Source: Sipunculus nudus
Taxonomy: Eukaryota; Annelida; Sipuncula; Golfingiida; Sipunculidae
Assembly (NCBI GenBank): GCA_026874595.1
Contig: CM049311.1
Coordinates: forward strand, 54,749,676 to 54,813,675
Direction of reading: 5' to 3'
Length of the DNA stretch: 64,000 bases
Positions 23,036 through 35,709 of this stretch are shown in pieces. The notes under the pieces were generated by a model. The model ran no database searches. It was not told the DNA's origin and saw only the letters and a program-made list of their open reading frames with translations. Made by a program: the position numbers and the translations under genes. The stretch's first letter is position 1. Every line of letters starts with the position of its first letter.

Positions 23036-23232
23036 TTTCGCGGGGGACAAGGATTTCGACCTCACCTTGTCAATGCAGGCTGCGAAATATAACAGTTGTC
23101 CATCTTGGATCCACATGTGTTGGTCATCTTGTTCCATCTGTGTACGCCCAAGGCTCTCTTCTAGTTGGTTGTTGCCATGAAAAGTGATTTCTCGTGTCAA
23201 ACACACATTTTGTATAATCTGTCACTACTACA
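23036..23232 (-). repeat. Element B LTR (5' LTR of the minus-strand element)
   Basis: It runs from tttcgcgggggacaagg to ctactaca. It differs from the left LTR by many substitutions and small indels, indicating an old insertion. On the minus strand ACAAG/GTGAGG at 23060-23069 is a consensus splice donor. Confidence 0.85.
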
Positions 23233-26200
23233 ATATGTTTGCAGGATTTTGCTTATGTAATTCCCTTAATTGAACAGGACCATTGTGACTTCTTGAAAAT
23301 ACCTAGATGGCCCATTTTGAATATATTTGCTGTGGTAAATAAGCCTTATCAGTTGCTTAATTTCTTGATTTATCTTTTTCTTTTTTAGGCCTAAAGGCTT
23401 TCAGTCGAATGTGTTAAAAAGTTGCTTCTGATAATATAAGCCTAGTGCACATGTTTATCGCAGTGATCATGCAAGATTTTACAAGTGTCAGTCCAGTAAT
23501 TTCTACAGAAATGTCATGGCCACATGTGAGAAATCACAACATTGCAGCCATAGCAAACTGCAAATTTATGCCTGACATCTGGCATTTCAAATTTGCAAAC
23601 TTGAAAATATTCAAGGAAATACATGCATGATGTCCCCATATTCTTACGAATTCTTTGCTGTTGAAGGTAACTCTTCAAAGTTAAATTCAAGACGTGCCAT
23701 GTATGAAACTGAATCATTTTTACTCTTTGTTTCACTATAGTAAAATGGATAAATAGGTAAGCTTTGAGTTAGTGAGCTCCGTTTGTCAGTTCAGCTGACT
23801 GAAAGTCATCGAGTTACAGCTGTCATCGTACTCTAATAGGTCGACTTTTGCTCACACTTGGTTTCCGCTCCATCGATGAAGCATGAACAAAGTGGGAGCG
23901 AAATTCGACCCATATTAAATAAAGTACGGTCACCTTTGTCCATCGTGCGGCAGGCTGTAAACAGGGCACATTTCATATCGAAACCGTTTGACCTATATAC
24001 TTCTTATTTGATATCCAGGGAGGTCCTGTGCAAATCTTGAAGATCTAAAACCAGGCCACTGAACAAAAACACTTTCAAATAACCTAGAAGTAGGACCCTT
24101 CTCACTGCTTCAGGTTTCTAAACAAATATTTTGCCTTGATTCTAAAGGTTTAAACCTTTTTCAAAGTTTGTAAGAATTGGCCTTACCAATTCTTAAGCCA
24201 TGTCGCTAACGTTTGTTAATTTATACTGATATATATTCTTTAAAATAAATACAGTATAAAAACTCCAATATTTCAATAAGTATTTCAGAAATTGCCTTTA
24301 AATTTTCTGCGTCCACCATCTGTTACTAAATATTACATCAGCTGCTGCACTTGTTACCGTAAACTTTGCGGACTCATCTTTCATGTGATAAGAACATTGC
24401 TTTTGTGTTACCATCCGTGTTGACCTACTTTGTCGGGACCGAAAAGATCAGTCATACAACAATATTTTGTTTTCATGTCATAGTTAACAATTGATCAGAG
24501 GAAAGGGAATAAAATAAGTATGAATGAAGTCAAATTATATACAAATGGTGAGTGTATGTCACTTTAAGTCAGTCGTACAAGTTCACCGTTGTTACCAAAT
24601 ATCATAGAAACGGTTACAGCATTTATCACCAAATATCACGGTGTATTAATCATGTAATTTCTACATTGTTAGCTGCAGGTGATGCCACTTGTGTGGATCT
24701 ACTTTCTTTCAGCCGTAGTGATATTTCTTATATTTCAGCACAGAAGCAGTTATTTCATAGTAAACAGTTCTGAGGATAGGTGAAATTTAGTGCGTGAGAA
24801 TAAAGTTGAATTATTTTCAAATTTCTGTCATGGAAAATTCATTGAAAATTAAAACTACAATTTTACGTGAATTGCAGAGATACAATGACTGTCCCCTTTT
24901 TCATTCGCCGCAACCTTTTTAAGGGTTTCAGGCCAAATTTTACAGCCTGGATCCCCATTTTCCGAATCTTGGGACCTTTTAGTTTTTCATTAGTCCCCCT
25001 GGGTTGGACCAAAATTTCCTAACTCCTGGATCCGCCCTTGTTTCAGACATTCATGAAGAACTCATTCTGAGCCTTGGCATCACCATACTAGCTAGCTGTC
25101 AACTGACTTGAAGCAAGGAACAAGATGAATGTCTCCGTCTGAGTCTCAAGAGTCAAGACCGATCATCTGCCATTTTCCTGGTCTGGTGGTTCTAGTTCCT
25201 TCAGCATTGATTAAGAGTGGGCTACACTCAAGGTGTCATTCACTTTTAGATTGTTTGCATTTGGGTGAAATGGTCTGATTTATGGTTTCGATGCTCTCTC
25301 TCTCTCGTAGCTTCAACCTTGTCTTCTATGGTTTTGACAAACCTTTTACATCAACTCGATACAGTGACTTGAGATTAACTTTTTATGCCATGGTCTATCT
25401 TGTATGTTTAATTTTTTGACCGAGTCAATTTTTTTAGCTTTATGAACGTAAATAGGACAATGTGCTTGTCGTCGTCACAAGTTAACATTCCTTATACACA
25501 GGTTTGAATTTGTAAATGTCCTTTCCTTTCTGTGTCTTGACAGTTTCAGTCTAACTAGTATCTTTGCCCTTCATCGTTCTTGTATCCTGAATTGCATGTT
25601 TTCGTGTTTTGTTCATAACTTTCAGATAAATTTGATTTCTGAATATTTTATTAGGTGCATTCAGTTCCATGTGTATTCGTTATATTTATCTTTATGAGCT
25701 CTCTTCAATCATGCTGAGCCACGGTGACTGGTCTTTGTCCGTCCTCTTTTCGTCCGGTGGACCGAAAGTTCCATCATCTTGTTGCAGGGAAAAATCGAAA
25801 ACTTTAGTCTTTGCTTAGCATTCTTGGGGGTTCCTATATTTCCATGTCCGTTTCTCAGTCGTTGGTCAGTGTGTTACCATAAAACTTGGTACGTGCTTGA
25901 TTGGTCATGAAGGGTTTCATCTGCTGAAAAATACGACGGTTGCCACCGTAATATTTTTATGTTTTTATGCATTTTTACATGCATTGTTGTAGCAGCAAAA
26001 TGACATCAGTCATTTTCTTTGTTATTGTCATTTTCTCAAAGTGGCACTTACAGAAGCTTGGAGAACAAATTAAAGTTACTTGTATTGCATGGTACCCATT
26101 AAATGGCCCTTGTCCCGAGGAACAGTTAACTATTTTATGCACAAACAACTTGAACGATACAAGTCATAAGATCGACATCGTGACGGTTGCCCCCCCCCCC

Positions 26201-26880
26201 CCCCCCCAAGTATGGTATGAAACCATACATTTGCGATTCTTTGACTTCTGGCAATGTTTAGTGCTCCTTAAGTTTTGTTTTTTTAATAACATCCCTTTTT
26301 CCTCCAGTCTCAGAGATCTCCTCCAGAAAACTTATTTTCTGCAATCCAATTTGAACAATTAAATTTTTTTTATTCTTAGTATACATTTTTTTTATTTTAG
26401 CACCTTATTCAAAGAATTGCTCTTAGGTGTTTAAACTAAGACAGTATCATATTATAAATGATACATAAAAAGTCCCTTCCATGTACACTTTAAACCATCA
26501 CATTATTAGAATATTCAATTATAAATGGTAACATATAATGAAAAATCATATCACAAATTAATGCCAATTTAAAAAGATGTGATTTCATTCGCTTTTTTAA
26601 AACAATAATAGTTTCAGCACATTTAATATCTCCTAGTTAATTGTTGAACAGAAGTGCTGTTGATCTACTGAAACACTTGTCCCCGTAAGTGACAGTTTTT
26701 CTGATGGCACCGTTAACGGGCGGCGATGTTGTGAATGGAGCGTTCTAAGTTGTTGATACCTCTGAAATTTATCCCTAAGCTGCACTGGCAGATGGCAGAT
26801 GGTTTAAAGAATTTTTAATTCTGTGTGTCGTCAGCATAATAGTGGTAATTATTCTAATTAATATTGTGCCGCCTGACGAT
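23233..26880. other. Intergenic; fragments of dispersed repeats, no gene
   Basis: 23785-24045 contains cagctgactgaaagtcatc, cctttgtccatcg, aacagggcaca and tgatatccagggaggtcc, a broken copy of the 340-bp-unit repeat. A weak inverted-repeat insertion of about 80 bp lies at 23835-23915. Another fragment (atgctgagccacggtgac...tttgtccgtcc) lies at 25710-25750. A C18 run is at 26190-26207. No coding region could be supported. Confidence 0.5.
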
Positions 26881-28330
26881 TTCTCCTTCAACATGCAGTA
26901 CATCATCGGCCAAAGGACTGTAATTGTAGCACACCAACATTATTAAGTTTATCTGCGACTGCGCATCTTGCGATTCTCTCCTTGGCACGATGCACTGAAC
27001 ATTATCTTATTGCCTTCTGATATTCCTGTTTCTGCCACAAAAACTGCAGATCGTTTTAACTGGATTTCTATTTCTTTTTCTTTCAAAAATAGAATCGTCT
27101 CAGAAGCCCTTTTGTTCTTTTGTTCTTCTTTCTCTTTTTGCACTGAGTTTTCACTCTTTTCATACCCTAAAGATCAAAGTGGTAATTCTGGCTAAATGAT
27201 TTGACAGATTGCAGAAGATTTTTGTGATTTTGACATCCAAAACCCCATATACACAAGATCACAAGATGATCCTTCACAATACGCAGGACAACGAGAGGGT
27301 CACATACTTTGAGATACTGTTTTAACATGACTCAAGAGGCTCTTAGCAAGACTTCTTTTTCTCATCTTTTATTTCTCCGACATCAACCCGGTACTGATCA
27401 ATTCTCCTCATTTATTTTTCGGGCGGCGTCTCTTTTTTGAACCCTAGACCAAATTGTTCATACACCTACTGCAAAAAAGAGTCTTGATCTCGAGAAATAG
27501 TTGACATTCTCCTATACAGATCTTCTGGAATGATCTCTGCTAGGTGATATTTCCACTGGTCCCCGACCTTACCACACAAAGTTTCAGGTGTTGTAGATGG
27601 ATCAATCTAAATCCAGTTGGGAGGATATTATATGGTCCTGGAGTATTGGGAACCTTGACAAGAATCAGTGCCGGTCTTGACATGCTTGGCAAGGGAGATA
27701 AAGCACAAGCTTCTGTCAAGATTTATACACCATATTGCGAATTCTTCTTGAGGTAAGGGACGGCAGTTATACAGCACTTCAAACATTTTTCCCTGAAAAT
27801 GTGCTGTTTTTTCTAACCTATGCTCCAACGATCTTAATAGATTCCTGCAGGTTGTGCCATTGCAGAACCCGAAGTACAACTGCCATCAGAAGTATCCACT
27901 TTGAAGTTACATGGTGTAATGCATACGAAGCCGTGCACCCTGTTATATCTTCCAAGGATGAATAACCTTTTCGTTTGACATTACACGATTTGAAGAATAA
28001 ATTGACGTTAATGGCAAACTGGTCAATGTCCATGTCCATCTTCTGTATTAATTCTTGAATAATTTGTGAACGTAGTAAAATAAACAGGATCCGAACTGCA
28101 GGGTTTAGTGCTGCAGCTTCCTTCCAAATTTGCGACCCGTTTCTTCTCAAAAGAAAAAATTGAAGTAGGGGACCATCAACGCCTACATGATGCAAGTAGC
28201 AAGGATTTTGATTAATCTTTCGACCAAAGCCCACAAAATGAATAAACAGGTCTTCTGCTGTGCAGTGGCTAACAAAGACTGGTCCACAGCAGCTAATTAC
28301 TTTCTGGTTTTATTCTTGGGGCCAGTATTG
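26880..28330 (-). pseudogene. Decayed protein-coding region of unknown family
   Basis: The minus strand has long stretches with coding character in neighbouring frames. From high to low coordinates they are: VFVSHCTAEDLFIHFVGFGR; a 138-codon open frame including GSQIWKEAAALNPAVRILF and NVKRKGYSSLEDITGCTASY; PLPQEEFAIWCINLDRS; PETLCGKVGDQWKYHLAEII; and, near 27000-27140, a Glu/Lys-rich coil-like stretch ending RSAVFVAETGISEGNKIM. In-frame TAA and TAG codons and frame changes break it. I do not recognise the family. It could be a retroposed gene or part of a DNA transposon. Confidence 0.5.
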
Positions 28331-31165
28331 CACGCTTCCATCAAATTTTTATTCACCTGTGAAGTTGTAGATTCGTCTAATTTTTATGTTGGAAATATCC
28401 TATCTGAGTTGAAGTGCCAAACGGAATATAGTATTTTACCTTTGTCTCATCTTGCTAGTAATTTCTGCCTATGTCTGAATCTGTAAACATAAAGTCAAAT
28501 CTTTCACCATCACCTTTTGCATTGAAAAAAGAGTAACTGGAGTCAATTATACTTTCAAGCAAACCCAGAACCATCTAATTTTAAGTTCTCCTTACAGACA
28601 GTACTGGATGCGCTTGAGCTTTCGCTTAAAACAGGCCTATTCAAAGGAAATTCTCTAAACCAAGCCTCAGAATATGATGACTTTTCTTTGTCGCTTTTAA
28701 TTCATTCTGGTAGTAATACTGAACCTAAAATCATCACATGTCAAATGAATAAGTTAAAACGGGTAACATGTTGAAAGTAAACTTAGAGTTAAGAGCTCGG
28801 CAGAGGAGATGAAATCATTAGGAAACTGGACAAGATTGAGGTCCACAAATCTCTTTCGCAGATAAAGTCAGGTTGGTGAAAAGTTTGGCCACTAAGCCAA
28901 TATTTTTTTTTAAATAATGTATTATTCATGGAGTCAATGCTTTATTATAACATGGGTAATATATTGGAATATTATCAAAAAAGAAGCATGATTTTAGACA
29001 CACACATGTACAGTTTGGACACACATGTACAGCTGGGACTTGCACATGTACAGCCGGGACACACACATGTATGAGTCACTAACAAATGAGCCAGGAAGTA
29101 AGCCAGCTGTAGTCAGTTGTCTTCTTAGGGCAGCAGCATAAGAAGTGTATCCTTTTTTTCTCAAATCTCGCCTTATTTTTCTCTCTTAATAGGCATATTA
29201 ATCATCTGTAGCCCACATATAAACCATGCTGCTGATGCATGATACCATGACTCTTTACATCATACACGCCTGTTTAGGCCATTATTTCACAACAGATGAT
29301 AATTATATACTGCTAAAAGTATTTACATGTTTTACATAAAAATAACTGTTTACTCTAGCCCATACACCAATCATGTAGAATACAATTTTAATTTTACGTA
29401 CAAGGTAGTTTGGGAACAACATAGCCAAGACTTAGAATTAATGTTGGAATGCGGAGTATGGGTTAATTAAATCGATTCCTGTTTTAAACTAAACATTCAC
29501 TGTTACTTAAAAATTGTCGTTTCAAACTGCATTTTACATATCTGATATAAAAAGTTCTTTAATGTGGTAATATATCACAGGTATTGCATACAGTTTCACC
29601 ACAGAATTAACAGGCCATATCATTTAATGACTATCCATATTTAATTTTTATCCCAGTTGAAATGAAGTCAACTACCCAGGGGATTTCGTGGGCTCGCGTG
29701 CGTGTCCTCGTCCATGGAAAAGGTCATTTCAATGTGTTCCTTTATGCGCGTGAAAATGCATTTTTGATTTGCAGGAGGAAAGCCGACATAGATGGCGCCA
29801 ACAAACCATATTTGTATATCATCGTCACATAATCACTTTGACGGGATAATTTTGTGATGGCAGCTGCAGCCATTTTTGGAAAATCTAGACTTTCTGTTGT
29901 ACATAATTGTTACGGGTCGTAATTCATAAGTGCTCAATTGCCGGTGTTTTCACCTCGTACGGCGTCGTACCTAAATTCCTATTTAAACTATGCGTGCTTA
30001 TATAGTCTGAAAGGTGTAATGAAAGAATATATATATATATAATACAACATAATAACACACAACAATGCAATATATTTATATTTGTAATCAGGATAACATC
30101 GGAATTTAGCAGGGTATCCGGAACTGACATTTCGCTTCTGATTGTTGGATTATATTGTGGCGTCCGACTGGCATCCAGGATTTAGTTTACTTCCGGTGAC
30201 ACCCTACCTTCTACCTTCAGATTTTATTCCATTTAATGTAATATTCCATATTCCGGTATGGCACGAAACACTTCGATATTATTATTTTACTATAATTAGA
30301 CTTTAATTGGTACAAAATAACATAGTTCTTGAAGCGATTGATAAAACATCGATTGAAAAAAAATGTATATACAAGAATGTTTAGATTTTATAACGGGTTT
30401 GTTATCATTAATTCTTATAGAAAATTGAAAAATAAAAAGAAGTTAAGGGCTGATCAAGAGATAAGATGCTGGGTTTCTGTTTATTTGACTTTTTCGTTCC
30501 TTCAAATATATAAAATGCTGCTAGGATTTATATATAAAGTATTTTGGTACTTTACAGCTGTAATAAATCTAAGAAATTACCCGTTTGAAGATTACATTTA
30601 GATATTCTATTTTTATAATTTTAGAACTCACACAAATTAGAGGCAGAGGTCACCCGGATGCTTGAAATGCAAAATTGTATACATACGGAAGAAATGAAAC
30701 ACCTAAGATTAAATTACAATAATTGAAATCAGCTTTAAATGAATTAACTTTGAGCAAAATTAAAGCATTCTACATGGTATCGATACAAGAAATTTTACAT
30801 GAACATACACGGGGGAGGGTTATCGCGGGGGAGAGGGAAAGATGTAAACTGTGAACAATTTTTTAAACAGTGTAAATTTGTCACTCACTCGTCAACTGTA
30901 TGTCGTTAAGGTATGGCCTTCAGACAGTTGAAGGTGGAGTGTGGTATACAGTTAAATAAAAGAGAATATGTATATGTTTTATTTTTTTTTGTAGAACCTT
31001 TCTGCAGCTTAAATGTTCATATTTGAATTTTGAATTTTTAACAAGTGTTAAACTTTTATCATTTTGTAAAAGTGGAGGACAGAAAAAGACTATTCCATTT
31101 AATTAATCAAGCTGTAAATAATGATATTGGTAAACCAATAAGTGTAATATATCGCTTGTACAATC
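28330..31165. other. Intergenic, no gene seen
   Basis: This is AT-rich sequence. A short minisatellite with repeated cacatgtacag phrases lies at about 28998-29068. The stretch 29690-29960 is locally richer in CpG but has no supported exon. Confidence 0.5.
28998..29068. repeat. Short minisatellite, CACATGTACAG units
   Basis: Four copies of acacatgtacag or a close variant (the last acacatgtatg) occur within 70 bp with spacers of about 10 bp (tttggaca, ctgggactt, ccgggacac). Confidence 0.7.
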
Positions 31166-32425
31166 TTTTTAGCTCAGCTGACTTTCAGTCATGCTGAGCT
31201 ATAGCGATGGATCATTATCCATCGTCCTTCCGTCCTCCTGTCCAGCCGTTAGCAGGACACCAGTCGTAACCGTAAGGGCTAGAATCATGGACCCTGTGCC
31301 GTCTAAGAGGTTTATGAAAAATCTCCTTGGAAACTTGATATTAGGTCCCTGTTACCCATATCCTTCATGCTATTGGGCTCAGAAGTACCCCAAGAATAAT
31401 TACAAATTTGATACAAAAGCTCCAGTATCTGAACAACTGATGCATTGATCGCAATGATTCATTACAAGCATATTGATCACAAAGTATTTCATCATTTCCT
31501 TCAGATTAGTGGTGCCACCAGGACTTTTTCGGATTTTTACGCATTTTTTTTTCTATTCTAAAGACCTTTAAAGATGCGGCCATCTGTAAACAGGGTACAA
31601 ATTGGAACCAAGGATATCCCATTAAAAGGCTCCTTTGAAACCTGATACCTATATCCTCTGAGCTATGGGGCTCAGAATTACCCCCAGAATAATTAAAAAT
31701 TTGATACAAAAGCTTCACTATCTGAACAAATGATGCATTGATCACCATGATTCTTCGCATGTGTATTGATCATGAAGTGTTTCATCGTTTGCTGCAGACT
31801 GGTCGGGCCATCTGTATTTTTCTTCATATTTTAAGTTTTTTCTCTATTTTTGAGACTTTCAAAGAAGCAGTTGTCAGTTAAGAGGGCACAACTCGTAACC
31901 AGATCTAGAATTGACATCCACTTCTGAATTGACATCCAGGGATCAAGACATCCATTAAAAAATCTCCTTGGAAACCTGAAATTTGGTCTCTGTTACCCAT
32001 ATCCTCCGAGGCTCCGACCCCGACCCCCCCCCCCCCCCCGATAAATTAAACATTTGATGCAAAAGCTACAGTATCTGAACAATTTATGCATTGATTACCA
32101 TGATTCTTTGCATGTATATTGATCATTGAGTTTTTTATCAGTTCCTGTTGACTGGTGGCGCCGCCTGATTTTTTTCTAATTTTTATGCATTTTTCTATTC
32201 TGAGGTCTTCAAAGACGCGTTTGTCTGTTAACAGGATACAAATCGTACCGTTTTGACCTAGAATCTTCAAACTTTCACGTCCAGGGAGTTCCATGAAAAA
32301 TCTCTTTGGGAACCTGAAATTATATCTCTGTCACCCATATTCTCGGAACTATGGGGCTTATAGTTGCCTGTACAAGGACATATGGTCAATATATGTCAGT
32401 CGGCTGAGCGTCATGATCCATGGGT
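31165..32425 (+). repeat. Dispersed repeat, apparently full length, with ~340-bp units
   Basis: It begins tagctcagctgactttcagtc and ends near gtcggctgagcgtcatgatcc, so the two ends are partly inverted (GCTCAGC-GACT). Between them four units carry tgttacccatat or a close variant (about 31350, 31640, 31990 and 32325). The third has its C run expanded to about 18 (near 32022). The second unit ends in a decayed palindrome, and the third has GGTGGCGCCGCC. Confidence 0.75.
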
Positions 32426-32429
32426 CACT

Positions 32430-34717
32430 TGTCGGTAGAGTCATAGAAAGCTGAGGTTGGTCTTGTTGCCATTAGTAAGCCTATTTCAAACTGAGGACTG
32501 CAACAGTGTTCTGCTGCAAAACTGTTGTTTCAACTCCTGTAACATTGCTCAAATTCTTTAGAGGCCTTTGTTCAAGTTTATTTAAATGATTGTTGGCAGA
32601 ATAATTGGACCCTAATCAATGAAAGGACTACACCTTTTATTATTCAAAACAATTTAATAAAAAAAATCTGATGGATGTGTAATCTTGAAAAAAGTATTGT
32701 AGCAAAAGTCTTTTAGTATGTGTAAACAGATTTACCAACAGGCCAAGGTTGTGTCTGTTTCTATAAATAGCTTGGCAGACTGCCACCTATTTCGGATTTG
32801 GCAACAGGCCAAAGGTCAGTCTTGATCTATTTGTAGCTTTGGCAAACTGCCAACTATATAAGATTATGCAAGTGTTCACTCAGTGCAGCCAGGAACAGGT
32901 CAAGAGTTCACGCAGTGCAACCGGGTGCAGGTCAAGGGATCATTGAGTGCAGTGGCTGCAGCTAGCGATTTGTTCCGGTTCACCCTGGGCAACTGAATTT
33001 CACATCTAATTCCGGTCAGCCAAGTGCACCTAACTCAAGAGAAGTTTAATGTATTGACTTGATATATTGACCTATCCATGCATCTTTGATGGCTTTCTTG
33101 ACACAAGACTTGGGTCGCCACCTACAATGACTTTTGCACAGTGTATGTGTTTGCTTATTTTCCAGGAGGCATTTTGAGCCCTAGCCGCTCGATATTTCTT
33201 TCAAGAAGATAAAATGATGCAATTTTGATATAATTTCTGAAAAAAAGTGCCTGAGAACCCAACCTTTTAGCTCAGCTAACTATTAGTCAACCCAGCTATA
33301 GTCGTGGTCCTTTGTCCGTCTGTCCAGCCGGATGTCCTTTAACAAAACCGTTAGGCAAAACCTCCCATCTTTAACATATATCTCACCTGCTATTAGAAGC
33401 TGAACCCAATTGATTTGAAGTCACAAGGACAAAGTCACAGAGGCGATATTGCTAAAATAAATTTTACACAATAACTCAAAAAGAATTTGAGAAACAGTCA
33501 GCAACTATCCTTGCACCATCGAGGAAACTCATGAAGAGCAAGTACAGGTTCGAATATGGATGACTTTCATGCAGTTTTCAGGGTCGCAGGGGTAATCTCA
33601 CTGGGTGACATTGACCCGTCTTAGATTTCATACAGGTATTCACAATTTGTTTTCCAGCTGTTTCCACAGCAAGCGGGCGACATACTAGATCTGTTTCACA
33701 GATAAACTTTTCCCTTGTTATTTTGTATCATTTACACTTGCCATTAACTTTAATATTTTCCCTTAACTTTCAGTAAACCTGAAGTCTCATAAGTCAACGT
33801 TTACAGATGAACAGGTATACAGGTGCCGCCATCTGGTGGGAATGATGTGTTCCAGCCTAGACAAACTCTACGAGTTTCCTGACACACCAAAACAAAACAA
33901 TTAAGGCCTGACTTTGGTGACAGTGAAGTTAAAATGCTGATACAGAAGTATTTGAAGGATTACGTCTTAGGGTTCATTCCTGGGTGTAAACATGAGAGCT
34001 TCCCAAAGTTTCCTCTGCAAAACAAGAATGCCCGCAAAGCAAAGCTACGGGAAACACCTCTGAATTACAGCCGAAAATTAGACTACGAAAGTCATCTTCA
34101 TGACCCCACAGTGTAGAACCACTTTGAAAACTTAGGATAAACATAATGAATATAGTGTGTTAGAATATAACAGGGTTAGGATTCCATGGATCCATTCCTT
34201 CGTGAATGTTTCAAAGTTGAAGTATACAGAACGGTGTTAATGTTTAAGTTGAGTCCTCTGGCCAAAGAAAAGCTTTTATACAATTATTCTGAAATTGTTA
34301 ATACTAATAGTGAGAGTTAATTTGGTCAGCAGCTTAACAGTACACACATCAAGCAGCCTGCATATTCGTAAAGATGGGTTTTTCACTCAGGGGCGTCAAT
34401 ATGGGGGGTGGGGGGTGGGGTGGGGGGGGGGGGGTGGAGGTTAATATCTCCCCCCAACTTTTTGGCAAGGAGGGCATGGATAATGAAATTATCCCCCCCC
34501 CAACTAGTCAGAGAATAATATTTATATATCGCAAATTAAAAGATTAATAAATAGAATCATAGACTTCGGTTTCATTTGTGAGTTTACTGTGAAAGATTAC
34601 ATCTTAATGTAGTTTTGAATCAACTTATATACTTGAACATAATACCTTATTTTCTAAAACCTAATATTTAATTGCAATATTTTTTAAATCAGATAAAGTA
34701 TATATATATAAATATAT
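32430..34717. other. Intergenic, repeat fragments only
   Basis: 33270-33360 (agctcagctaactattagtc...gtccgtctgtccagccgg) is a partial copy of the dispersed repeat. The 60-codon open frame at 33934 has no recognisable domain. G- and C-runs at 34390-34500 are described separately. Confidence 0.5.
34388..34505. repeat. Repeat with paired G-rich and C-rich runs
   Basis: A phrase like ggggcgtcaatat is followed by a G-rich run (34405-34435), then ttttggcaaggagg, then a C-rich run about 60 bp later. A second copy (ggtgtcaatata, tttttggcaagaagg) lies at 56868-56970. The runs could pair as a long hairpin. Confidence 0.65.
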
Positions 34718-35447
34718 TGTTGCATGGACGTCACCCGGACATCGGAGGATGGCGCCACGAAGTGGTGTGGCCGCCCCCGTTTCCACGCGTATGGATCCAC
34801 CCCGCTATCAGTGACTACTGACGCGCTTTGAGAAACATAAACACTATTCTGGGACCATTCAGTACTGGTTTTGCAGTTCTGACGGCGCTATCGTTTCTCT
34901 CAAGAAAAACCAAAAACTTCTGCGGTTTCCACCCATTGTTGAAAGCCTATAAAACGAACTCGCCTGCAGTACGAGGCGGGACTATTGATTTTGCTACGCC
35001 ACGTTACTGTTTTCCCCGGGGACCGTGACCGTGGGCTCTTGGTCCCCAAGCCCACGGAATGCCATGAACCACGCTATGAACTTTATTTAGGAAGCGGAGA
35101 GACTTTATGTTTTCTGGTGCCACATGGATTTATACAGGACTTCAGTTTTGTGTGTGCCCGAACTATGTGTTGATGATGGACTTTAGTTTCTCGTATACCG
35201 GATTCAGTTAAGTATTTCGTTGCCGTTCGTTATTTAGAGACTCAGTTTTTCTTCAGAGACTTTGTTATAAATTACGTTATGTATTGACTATTATATTATT
35301 TGTGTACGAATGTAAATATTGTAATATATGAATATAGCACTGTTTTTGCACCCATATTTTGGTTACGTATTCATTTGAAGAGAACGTGTCTGAGCATATG
35401 TGTTACGGTTCGGCCTGAGTTGTTTGGTGTGAAAAGGGACCGTAACA
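34718..35447 (+). repeat. Probable solo LTR, about 730 bp
   Basis: The unit begins TGTTGCATGG and ends CCGTAACA (TG...CA; TGTT/AACA inverted ends). It is much more GC-rich at its 5' part than its surroundings. CTATAAAAC at 34948-34956 is a good TATA box with the expected U3 position in + orientation. ATAT flanks both sides, but the insertion lies in an AT microsatellite, so the target-site duplication is ambiguous. No internal ORF is present. Confidence 0.6.
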
Positions 35448-35533
35448 ATATATATATATATATATAATGTATTTGAAATGTGTCACACAGGCACTTATAT
35501 ATTTAACATGTGTCATACAGGCGATATGTGTGT

Positions 35534-35573
<40 letters not shown>
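35448..35573. repeat. (TA)n and (TG)n microsatellites
   Basis: (TA)n runs at 35448-35466. An almost pure (TG)n follows at 35526-35573. Confidence 0.95.
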
Positions 35574-35709
35574 AAGTCATCCCCCCAACCCTATAAGACA
35601 AATTGACGGCACTGTTTGTAAGAATTTTTTGTTAATGTTATGGCACATTGAATATTTATAGTTGCAACTTTGGGCCTGCGGCCTCTATTCCTGAAGAAAC
35701 TCTTTACTT

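Larger units (their letters stand above)
16585..23232 (-). mobile_element. Element B: old, internally deleted Ty3/gypsy LTR retrotransposon
   Basis: It is bounded by related direct LTRs (16585-16786 and 23036-23232), and ATAT occurs on both outer sides (16581-16584 and 23233-23236) as a 4-bp target-site duplication. Reading on the minus strand, it keeps a primer-binding site, scraps of gag, protease, integrase tail and the C-terminal third of a TatD domain, in the same order as element A. Reverse transcriptase, RNase H, the integrase core and most of the TatD ORF are deleted, and the rest is full of frameshifts and stops. A solo LTR of another family sits inside it. It cannot be autonomous. 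It is an ancient relative, not a recent copy, of element A. Confidence 0.88.

Noticed and set aside
33934-34116. 60-codon basic open frame
   Set aside because: No homology, splice context or repeat conservation supports it as a gene.
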